NCBI GenBank assembly: GCA_045613125.1
Contig: JAZLAM010000026.1
Location: 1 to 37,461 of the forward strand
Length of the DNA: 37,461 bases
Source of the DNA: JAFTYO01 sp045613125
Lineage (GTDB): Bacteria > Pseudomonadota > Alphaproteobacteria > RF32 > CAG-239
Direction: 5' to 3'
Every line of letters starts with the position of its first letter. The first letter of the stretch is position 1. Below are positions 22,561 through 28,807 of the stretch, piece by piece. Below the pieces are notes generated by a model. That model saw nothing but the letters and a program-made list of their open reading frames with translations, had not been told where the DNA came from and searched no databases. The translations under genes and the position numbers were made by a program.

Positions 22561-22672
22561 TTGACAAAACATGGTTTTAACATATAATGGCAAGCACTTA
22601 TTAATTATTATCAATATTAACAAACTTTGAGGACCCGGTCAAATAAGCCTCGTTAAACATTCCGGTATTTTT
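22561..22672 (+). promoter_or_regulatory. Promoter and structured leader, paralog copy 1
   Basis: TTGACA (22561-22566), 16 bases, TATAAT (22583-22588), then a leader with two mutually exclusive stems: TTTGA/TCAAA and GAGG (22629-22632)/CCTC (22648-22651). It has the run CCTC-GTTAAACATTCCGG. The ATG lies 21 bases after CCTC. No Shine-Dalgarno sequence. Confidence 0.75.
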
Positions 22673-23224
22673 ATGTTTACAAAAATAGTATTAATTATTT
22701 TGATTTTTTGTCTGTTGATACTTGTAGCGATGATGCTTGATGTCGCATACCTCACCAGAAAAAAATCCACTGATAAAATTTCAGGTCCTGCCGGCGAACC
22801 ACGATGGGACGGAGTTCTCCCTAAAAAAGTTGACGACTACACCTCTCCGCGTTATGTTTATGAAGATAATCATGAATGTACAGAGCCTCAACCTGAACAC
22901 GGCAGAATTATCGGTTATCGCATCAGCCCGACACTAGTTATTCACAGTTGCAGTGAATATGCTGTAATTCCTCCGACAATAGCAGAATATCTCGACAGAT
23001 TAGGAGGAAGAATGCTTAGAGAACCTGATATTGACATCTTGTTACAAAACTGGGATGCAATCTCAGACTTACGCGTAAAAGCAGGCGACACCCCTCTTAA
23101 GAGGGATAACTTTTGGTTCCGTATTGATGATGTACCTGTGGTATGCTATATCAAAAACGGATCATACGGTTTAAACGTAATGGCTTTTAGTGACTTTGAA
23201 GCTCTTCTTATCTTGAAGAGATAA
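22673..23224 (+). CDS. Tandem paralog family, member 1
   Basis: The 183-residue protein has an N-terminal membrane helix (about residues 3-27) and a soluble domain of about 145 residues. The domain opens with SGPAGEPRWDGVLPKKVDDY and has the blocks TSPRYVYEDN, PEHGRIIGYRISPTLVIHS, LQNWDAISDLRVKAGD and FWFR, ending in LLILKR. It is one of four consecutive copies with the same promoter, leader and terminator. Blocks conserved in all four suggest a real fold, but I cannot name the family. The helix and lack of a signal peptidase site suggest an inner-membrane anchor with the domain on one side. Function unknown. Confidence 0.75.
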   Translation: MFTKIVLIILIFCLLILVAMMLDVAYLTRKKSTDKISGPAGEPRWDGVLPKKVDDYTSPRYVYEDNHECTEPQPEHGRIIGYRISPTLVIHSCSEYAVIPPTIAEYLDRLGGRMLREPDIDILLQNWDAISDLRVKAGDTPLKRDNFWFRIDDVPVVCYIKNGSYGLNVMAFSDFEALLILKR

Positions 23225-23234
23225 AATCTTTATC

Positions 23235-23270
23235 AAACGGCGTTCTTTCTAAAAGGCGTCGTTTTGGTTT
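23235..23270 (+). terminator. Terminator, paralog copy 1
   Basis: AAACGGCG and the CGTCGTTT arm form the outer stem with CTTT/AAAG inside, followed by a T-rich stretch. Confidence 0.8.
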
Positions 23271-23290
23271 ATTTATTTCCAAAATATATA

Positions 23291-23402
23291 TTGACAAAAC
23301 ATGTTTTGGGTATATAATGACAAGCACTTATTAATTATTATCAATATCAACAAACTTTGAGGACCCGGTCAAATAAGCCTCGTTAAACATTCCGGTATTT
23401 TT
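23291..23402 (+). promoter_or_regulatory. Promoter and structured leader, paralog copy 2
   Basis: TTGACA (23291-23296), 16 bases, TATAAT (23313-23318), then the same leader (GAGG 23359-23362). From GAGG to the ATG it is identical to copy 1 over 44 bases, although the coding sequences differ widely. Confidence 0.8.
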
Positions 23403-23984
23403 ATGCTAATTAAAATAGTATTTTTTGTTGCTCTTGGTCTTTTTTTGATCTTGTTTACCATGTTGTTTGTACGTTTTCTTAAAGCCACCAGTAGCACAGA
23501 AAAAATAGAAAAAAAATTAGGCGATAAACCTGGCGGCTACCAAGGACCTGCCGGCGAACCGATTTGGGATGGTGCTTTACCTGTAATGGTTGAAGATTAC
23601 ACTTCTCCGCGTTATGTTTATGATGATAGCTACGAAAGTACGGAATATCTTCCCGAACATGGCAGAATCATCGGGTATCGCATCAGTCCTTCACTTGTTA
23701 TCCATAGTCATAGCAAGTACTCGGTAAACCCTCCAATGTTAATGGATTGTCTCAACCGATTGGGAGGAAGATTGCTCAGAGCATCTGATATTAATGTCTT
23801 GATGCAAAACTGGGATGCAATCTCTGACTTACGCGTCAAAGCAGGTGATACTCCTCTTAAGAAGGATAACTTTTGGTTCCGCTGCGATGATGAGCCGGTA
23901 GCTTACAACATCAAAAACAGTTCCTACTGGCCAAACGCTATGGCTTTTAGCGACTTTGAAGCTCTTCTTATCTTGAAGAGATAA
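23403..23984 (+). CDS. Tandem paralog family, member 2
   Basis: The 193-residue member has a membrane helix at about residues 3-25, then GDKPGGYQGPAGEPIWDG, an extended version of the domain start also seen in members 3 and 4. The ISDLRVKAGD block and the LLILKR end match member 1, while the region around residues 75-130 differs (ESTEYLPEHG, YSVNPPMLMDCL). Its C-terminal third is closer to member 1 than to members 3 and 4. The gene has its own promoter, leader and terminator, and no Shine-Dalgarno sequence. Function unknown. Confidence 0.75.
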   Translation: MLIKIVFFVALGLFLILFTMLFVRFLKATSSTEKIEKKLGDKPGGYQGPAGEPIWDGALPVMVEDYTSPRYVYDDSYESTEYLPEHGRIIGYRISPSLVIHSHSKYSVNPPMLMDCLNRLGGRLLRASDINVLMQNWDAISDLRVKAGDTPLKKDNFWFRCDDEPVAYNIKNSSYWPNAMAFSDFEALLILKR

Positions 23985-23994
23985 CAAATTTATC

Positions 23995-24030
23995 AAACGG
24001 CGTTCTTTCTAAAAGGCGCCGTTTTGGTTT
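23995..24030 (+). terminator. Terminator, paralog copy 2
   Basis: AAACGGCG pairs with CGCCGTTT; perfect 8-bp stem with inner CTTT/AAAG. Confidence 0.8.
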
Positions 24031-24050
24031 ATTTATTTTCAAAACCAATA

Positions 24051-24156
24051 TTGACAAAACTTTTTTTTGATATATAATACCAAACACTTATTAATTATTA
24101 TCAATAAACTTTGAGGACCCGGTCAAATAAGCCTCGTTAAACATTCCGGTATTTTT
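24051..24156 (+). promoter_or_regulatory. Promoter and structured leader, paralog copy 3
   Basis: TTGACA (24051-24056), 16 bases, TATAAT (24073-24078), then the leader with GAGG at 24113-24116, 44 bases from GAGG to ATG as in the other copies. The segment between promoter and leader is shorter here. Confidence 0.8.
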
Positions 24157-24729
24157 ATGCTAATTAAAATAATATATTTTGTTGCTTTTGGTATTTTTTT
24201 GATACTGTTTACCATGTTGCTTATCAGAACAACTAAGCACATCGACAGAACAGCAAAAAAAATAGGCGATAAACCTGGCGGATACCAAGGACCTGCCGGC
24301 GAGCCCCGATGGGATGGTGTTTTACCTGAAAAAGTTGATGACTACACCTCTCCGCGTTATGTTTATGAAGATAATCATGAATGCACAGAGCCTCAACCTG
24401 AACATGGAAGAATTATCGGTTATCGCATCAGTCCAACTTTGGTTATCCATAGCAGAACTGAAATAAACATAAATTCTCCTGTATTGTTTAATTATATCGA
24501 GCGTCTTACAGGAAAACTGCTTAATCTTTCTGATGTTAAGGTTCTATTGCAAAACTGGGATGCAATCTCGGATTTACGCGTTAAAGCAGGTGACGATCCT
24601 CTTGAAAAGGAAGACTTTTGGTTTACACATCTAGGCTTACCTGTTGTATATTCCGTCGACAGAGATGTTTATTACACAAAAGCTATGTCATATCCCGAGT
24701 GTTGGTATCTTCTTATCTTGAAGAGATAA
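24157..24729 (+). CDS. Tandem paralog family, member 3
   Basis: The 190-residue member has a membrane helix at about residues 3-25, GDKPGGYQGPAGEPRWDG, the TSPRYVYEDN and PEHGRIIGYRISPTLVIHS blocks and ISDLRVKAGD, but its C-terminal part (KAMSYPECWYLLILKR) differs from members 1 and 2. It is nearly identical to member 4, so these two are the newest duplicates. It starts without a Shine-Dalgarno sequence. Function unknown. Confidence 0.75.
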   Translation: MLIKIIYFVAFGIFLILFTMLLIRTTKHIDRTAKKIGDKPGGYQGPAGEPRWDGVLPEKVDDYTSPRYVYEDNHECTEPQPEHGRIIGYRISPTLVIHSRTEININSPVLFNYIERLTGKLLNLSDVKVLLQNWDAISDLRVKAGDDPLEKEDFWFTHLGLPVVYSVDRDVYYTKAMSYPECWYLLILKR

Positions 24730-24739
24730 AATCTTTATC

Positions 24740-24772
24740 AAACGGCGTTCTTTCCAAAAGGCGCCGTTTTGG
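24740..24772 (+). terminator. Terminator, paralog copy 3
   Basis: AAACGGCG pairs with CGCCGTTT, with inner CTTT/AAAG. Confidence 0.8.
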
Positions 24773-24795
24773 TTTATTTATTTTCAAAACCAACA

Positions 24796-24907
24796 TTGAC
24801 AAAACTTTTTTTTGATATATAATACTAAGCACTTATTAATTATTATCAATATCAACAAACTTTGAGGACCCGGTCATATAAGCCTCGTTAAATATTCCGG
24901 TATTTTT
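24796..24907 (+). promoter_or_regulatory. Promoter and structured leader, paralog copy 4
   Basis: TTGACA (24796-24801), 16 bases, TATAAT (24818-24823). GAGG is at 24864-24867. Two base changes from the other copies fall in the loop (TCATATAAG) and after the stem (AAATATTCC); the stem bases and the 44-base distance to ATG are unchanged. Confidence 0.8.
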
Positions 24908-25480
24908 ATGCTAATTGAAATAGTATTATTTGGTGCTCTCGGTATCTTTTTGATACTCTTTGTCATTATGTTTATCAACACTATGAGACACATCGACACA
25001 ACATCCAAAAAACTAGGTAATGAACCTGGAGGATACCAAGGCCCTGCCGGCGAACCCCGATGGAATGGTGTTTTACCTGAAAAAGTTGACGACTACACCT
25101 CTCCGCGTTATGTTTATGAAGATAATCATGAATGCACAGAGCCTCAACCTGAACATGGAAGAATTATCGGTTATCGCATCAGTCCGACTTTGGTTATCCA
25201 TAGCAGAACTGAAATAAACATAAACTCTCCTGTATTACTTAGTTATATCGAGCGTCTTACAGGAAAATTGCTTAACCTTTCTGATGTTAATGTTCTATTG
25301 CAAAACTGGGATGCAATCTCGGATTTACGCGTTAAAGCAGGTGACGACCCTCTTGAAAAGGAAGACTTTTGGTTTACACATCAAGGCTTACCTGTTGTAT
25401 ATTCCGTCGACAGAGATGTTTATTACACAAGAGCTATGTCATATCCCCAGTGTTGGTATCTTCTTATCTTGAAGAGATAA
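24908..25480 (+). CDS. Tandem paralog family, member 4
   Basis: The 190-residue member is close to identical to member 3 from the PGGYQGPAGEPRW segment to the end (a few changes such as WNG for WDG). Its membrane helix region differs more (LFGALGIFLILFVIMFINTM). Duplication of the whole promoter-leader-gene-terminator unit of about 750 bp explains the pair. It is the last of the array before the core gene anmK. Function unknown. Confidence 0.75.
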   Translation: MLIEIVLFGALGIFLILFVIMFINTMRHIDTTSKKLGNEPGGYQGPAGEPRWNGVLPEKVDDYTSPRYVYEDNHECTEPQPEHGRIIGYRISPTLVIHSRTEININSPVLLSYIERLTGKLLNLSDVNVLLQNWDAISDLRVKAGDDPLEKEDFWFTHQGLPVVYSVDRDVYYTRAMSYPQCWYLLILKR

Positions 25481-25490
25481 AATCTTTATC

Positions 25491-25524
25491 AAACGGCGTC
25501 CTTTCTAAAAGGCGCCGTTTTTTA
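25491..25524 (+). terminator. Terminator, paralog copy 4
   Basis: AAACGGCG pairs with CGCCGTTT, followed by a clean T run before the anmK-like gene. Confidence 0.85.
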
Positions 25525-25592
25525 TTCTCATATTGACTTACCTATATTTTACATTATAGTTTATTGTAAGTATATTTTTGGAGTTTCAGATA

Positions 25593-26870
25593 ATGGTAAA
25601 ATACAGAATTATCGGCAATATGACCGGAAATTCAATGGATGCAATTGATCTTGTTTTAACCGAATTTGACGGCGATAAGATGACGGACATATGCTCTTAT
25701 ACTCAACCCTATACAAAAGATATGCAAAACAAGATGGAAAATTTGCGAACTGATGCTTTTAACAAAACACGCACAGAAATTGAAAATTTACCAAATTTTA
25801 TATCCGTTCATAACGATTATATCAAACAAATTGCCGATTGTATTAACCAAATGTGTTTGATAAACAATATTGATAAAAAAACAGTAGATGCGATTGGTTT
25901 TCACGGAAAAACTTTAGATCACAATCCTCCATCAAAAGCAAAAATTGATAATACCTTACCCTACACGCTACAAATCGGTTCGGGACAGATGTTGGCTGAC
26001 TTAACCCAAATACCGGTAGTTTATGATTTTCGTTCAGATTATGTTATGTCAGGTTTTGAAGGAGCCCCTCTTGTTCCTCCGCACAACGCTCATATTGCCG
26101 CTACGGAAGGAGATGGTATATATTATAACGGAGGAAACACTTCTAACTTTGCAATCATTAATAACGGATTAGCGCAAATCGGAACCGATGCCGGCCCCTT
26201 TAATGAATATACCGACAATTATATAAGACAATATTCAAATTCTTGTTATGATAAAGACGGTAAAATAGGCGAAAAAGGAAAATTAGATAAAAACTTATTA
26301 CAAGAAATTTTTAACTCAGGCCGTTCTTTTTATGAATTATCTTTACCCAAATCAGGCGATCCTGCATATTATCATAAAGATGAAATTTTCCGTTACATAA
26401 AACAAAAAAACATCAAATTTGAAGATGCAGTATATACTTTTGAGTATGTTGCAGCATATATAGCTATACAAGCTTTAACACTTATTCCGGATAATATAAA
26501 AATACCTAATAAATTTATCTTATTTGGCGGTGGTTGGAAAAACCCCATCGTATATCAAAGTTTTTCTGATTTATTGGAAGGCAAAGCTTTTGTTTTAAAC
26601 GAACATCAGGAAAAGTGTAAAAAATTACAATCAAGATTTAAACAAAAACCAAACATTAAAAAGTCTGCTTTCGGAGAATATATGGAAGCCCGACTTTTTG
26701 CCGATTTGGCTCGATACAAACTGGAAAATAAAACTTGGGAAATTCCCGAAATAATGGAAGACAATAAAAAAATTGTTTGCGGTAAAATTGCGACACCTAA
26801 AATATCAAACAAACAATATACAGATTGTATAAACAGAGCCGCTAAAGGTTGGCAATCTGAAAAAGCATAA
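25593..26870 (+). CDS. anmK: Divergent anhydro-N-acetylmuramic acid kinase-like protein
   Basis: The 425-residue protein matches AnmK, which phosphorylates and opens anhMurNAc in peptidoglycan recycling in the cytoplasm. It has the N-terminal GNMTGNSMDAID motif (family GxMSGTSxDxxD), a GFHGKTLDH block (family G.HGQTixH), the phosphate-binding FEGAPLVPPHN and GGNTSNFAIINN, and ILFGGGWKNP near the C-terminus. The usual DTGPGN signature is altered to DAGPFNEYTD, so catalytic competence should be treated with care. It is longer than the usual 365-390 residues. ATG 25593 has TGGAG nearby and is preferred to TTG 25578. It marks the return to core genes after the accessory region. Confidence 0.82.
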   Translation: MVKYRIIGNMTGNSMDAIDLVLTEFDGDKMTDICSYTQPYTKDMQNKMENLRTDAFNKTRTEIENLPNFISVHNDYIKQIADCINQMCLINNIDKKTVDAIGFHGKTLDHNPPSKAKIDNTLPYTLQIGSGQMLADLTQIPVVYDFRSDYVMSGFEGAPLVPPHNAHIAATEGDGIYYNGGNTSNFAIINNGLAQIGTDAGPFNEYTDNYIRQYSNSCYDKDGKIGEKGKLDKNLLQEIFNSGRSFYELSLPKSGDPAYYHKDEIFRYIKQKNIKFEDAVYTFEYVAAYIAIQALTLIPDNIKIPNKFILFGGGWKNPIVYQSFSDLLEGKAFVLNEHQEKCKKLQSRFKQKPNIKKSAFGEYMEARLFADLARYKLENKTWEIPEIMEDNKKIVCGKIATPKISNKQYTDCINRAAKGWQSEKA

Positions 26871-26873
26871 AAA

Positions 26874-26905
26874 AACTCCACCGATATGAACCGATGGAGG
26901 TTGAT
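26874..26905 (-). terminator. rpsU terminator
   Basis: CTCCA and TGGAG form the main stem with CCG/CGA inside. On the minus strand, seven T follow. It lies between the convergent anmK-like gene and rpsU. Confidence 0.7.
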
Positions 26906-26920
26906 TTAAGTATAAAAGGA

Positions 26921-27127
26921 CTAGAAGCCTTCCATATCTAAGCGCTTACGCAACTGTTTTCTTGCACGACGAACAGCTTCTGCTTTACGGCGAGCTTTTT
27001 TCTCAGCATTTTTCTCGTGACAACGACGCAATTTCATTTCACGGAAAATTCCTTCGCGTTGCATTTTCTTTTTCAAAACTTTCAAAGATTGAGCAACATC
27101 ATTGCCAATAACAGTAACTTGAACCAC
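26921..27127 (-). CDS. rpsU: 30S ribosomal protein bS21
   Basis: This 68-residue protein is bS21, recognised by MVQVTVIGNDVAQSLKVLKKKMQREGIFREMKLRRCHEKN near the start and the very basic RKAEAVRRARKQLRKR C-terminus. It binds the 30S platform near the anti-Shine-Dalgarno end of 16S rRNA and helps mRNA initiation. Its length is normal for alphaproteobacterial S21. It is leftward, convergent with the anmK-like gene and divergent from the ymdB-like gene. That the ribosome of this organism has S21 is of note given the many Shine-Dalgarno-less accessory genes. Identification is very secure. Confidence 0.97.
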   Translation of the reverse strand: MVQVTVIGNDVAQSLKVLKKKMQREGIFREMKLRRCHEKNAEKKARRKAEAVRRARKQLRKRLDMEGF

Positions 27128-27292
27128 TTAAATCACCTCTTTTCATGTCTAATGTTTATTAATTGTGGGCTTTGTAACATACATTTATTTTAATTGCAAG
27201 TAAAATTTATTCAAGTTTTAGAATTAAAAAAATATCTTGCATATCTGTTTTTGTTACTTTAGATTAAAACCAACATAAAAGAGAGGGAAAAT

Positions 27293-28078
27293 ATGAAAAT
27301 AGTTTATTGCGGAGATGTTGTCGGCAGATCAGGTCGAGATGTTGTTTTGAAAAACCTAAAAACAATACAAGAAAAATATACCCCTGATGTCATAGTCGTA
27401 AATGCTGAAAATGCCGCCCATGGTTTTGGTTTAACACCCGGAATTTGTCGCGATTTTTTTGCTGCCGGAGTAGATGCAATCACCACCGGAAACCATGTTT
27501 ATGATCAACGTGAAATTATACCTTTTTTAGATGATTGTAAAAAGATTGTACGCCCTCTTAATTTTCCTGAAGGAAATGCCGGCAGAGGAATTTGCGAAGT
27601 TGAACTTGCAGGAGGGAAAAAACTTCTGATTGCCCAAGTTATGGGAAGAGCTTTTATGGAAGATCTTGACTGTCCGGTACAAGCTTTGGAAAAGGTTTTA
27701 AAATATTACATCATGGGGGCTAACATTTCGGCAATTTTAGTTGATATTCATGCAGAAGCCACAGCCGAAAAACTTGCGTTTGCTCATGTTTTTGATGGCA
27801 AAGTTTCAATAGTTGCCGGTACACATACGCATGTTCCAACCGCAGATGCTCGTATTTTCCCAAAAGGAACAGCATATATCACAGATGTCGGTATGTGTGG
27901 AGATTATAATTCTGTTTTAGGTTTTGAACCCGAAGCTTCTATCAGAAGATTATGTAAAAAATTTCCGTCTGAAAGGCTTATTCCCGCTAAAGGAAACGGA
28001 ACTTTATATGCAATATACGTTCAAACCGATGATAAAACCGGTTTAGCTGTTAATGTTGAACAGATTGTAATGAAATAA
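27293..28078 (+). CDS. YmdB-family metallophosphoesterase (TIGR00282)
   Basis: This 261-residue protein is the TIGR00282/YmdB family of metal-dependent phosphoesterases, some of which hydrolyse cyclic mono- or dinucleotides. Metal-binding motifs are visible: GDVVGRSGRD near the start, VVNAENAAHGFG, TTGNHVYDQRE (N-H), VDIHAEATAEK, and GTHTHVPTADA near residues 183-193. The length matches the family. GAGAGG precedes ATG 27293. It is convergent with hdaA, with only 8 bases between the stops. Cellular role in this organism is inferred from the family, not seen. Confidence 0.93.
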   Translation: MKIVYCGDVVGRSGRDVVLKNLKTIQEKYTPDVIVVNAENAAHGFGLTPGICRDFFAAGVDAITTGNHVYDQREIIPFLDDCKKIVRPLNFPEGNAGRGICEVELAGGKKLLIAQVMGRAFMEDLDCPVQALEKVLKYYIMGANISAILVDIHAEATAEKLAFAHVFDGKVSIVAGTHTHVPTADARIFPKGTAYITDVGMCGDYNSVLGFEPEASIRRLCKKFPSERLIPAKGNGTLYAIYVQTDDKTGLAVNVEQIVMK

Positions 28079-28086
28079 CTGAGATT

Positions 28087-28806
28087 TTACTCAAATAAAT
28101 CAGCTTGCATATTGCTTGTTAAATATTCGATTGCTTCTTTAATTATGCTAACTGACATAGCTCTCTTTTTTGCAAGAGAAATAAAGTCGGCTTCTTCAAC
28201 AAGTTTGATTGCAAATGAAAATGAACGTTCAATATTTTGAAGTATATAATTTAATGTTTCTTGTGAAATCATAACTTGCCTATCATTAAAAAGTTTAACA
28301 ATCAATGCTGACAACATTTCATCATCAGGCTCACCTATTGCGACTGCCGGAATAATGTTAAGTCTGGACTGTAAATCAGCTAACTTAAAACGCATACGAG
28401 CCGGAGGAAGTTCTGCTGTAAAAAGTATATATCCTCCTTCATTTTGATACAGATTGAACAAATGAAACAACGCCTCATTATCAACTTTTGGTGTTAAATC
28501 TTCCACAACTAAAAATGGGCTCTCTTTATGCAAAATTTCAGCTCTTCTTACGGTTATACTATCAGCTTTTACGATTCTTACCGCAATCGGTTTATAATAT
28601 AATGTTTTCACGTGATCGGCAAAAATATGCGCTAAATGAGATTTTCCGCAACCTTTCGGACCATACAACACTTGAGCAAAGAAAGACCATTCCGGCCATT
28701 TATCAATTATTGCAACAGCTTTTTCATTACATTGATTAACCAAAAAATCAGACCTTTTATAATCAGGGTTTATATCAAAACTTAACGGTATTTGTTTAAT
28801 GTTCAT
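28087..28806 (-). CDS. hdaA: HdaA, DnaA-related regulator of initiation
   Basis: The 239-residue protein has a DnaA-type ATPase domain but no DNA-binding domain, as in Hda. It starts with MNIKQIPLSFD, which is the QxPLxF-type clamp-binding motif by which Hda attaches to DnaN. Walker A is YGPKGCGKSHLA and the Walker B-like box is FLVVEDL. With the clamp it promotes hydrolysis of DnaA-ATP after initiation. The start is ATG 28806, one base after the cckA stop and preceded by AGGGG, which is better than the in-frame upstream ATG that would overlap cckA. Translation is probably coupled to cckA. Assignment by sequence and context is good. Confidence 0.88.
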   Translation of the reverse strand: MNIKQIPLSFDINPDYKRSDFLVNQCNEKAVAIIDKWPEWSFFAQVLYGPKGCGKSHLAHIFADHVKTLYYKPIAVRIVKADSITVRRAEILHKESPFLVVEDLTPKVDNEALFHLFNLYQNEGGYILFTAELPPARMRFKLADLQSRLNIIPAVAIGEPDDEMLSALIVKLFNDRQVMISQETLNYILQNIERSFSFAIKLVEEADFISLAKKRAMSVSIIKEAIEYLTSNMQADLFE

Positions 28807-28807
28807 C

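Noticed and set aside
22621..22672. Known riboswitch (SAM-II, SAM-V or preQ1) in the paralog leader
   Set aside because: The GTTAAA and CCTC parts recall small alphaproteobacterial riboswitches, but the conserved cores do not match and the genes downstream are unrelated to these pathways.
25020..25217. Alternative-frame ORFs within the four paralogs
   Set aside because: They overlap the main frame, lack start signals, and arise from the repeated coding sequence.
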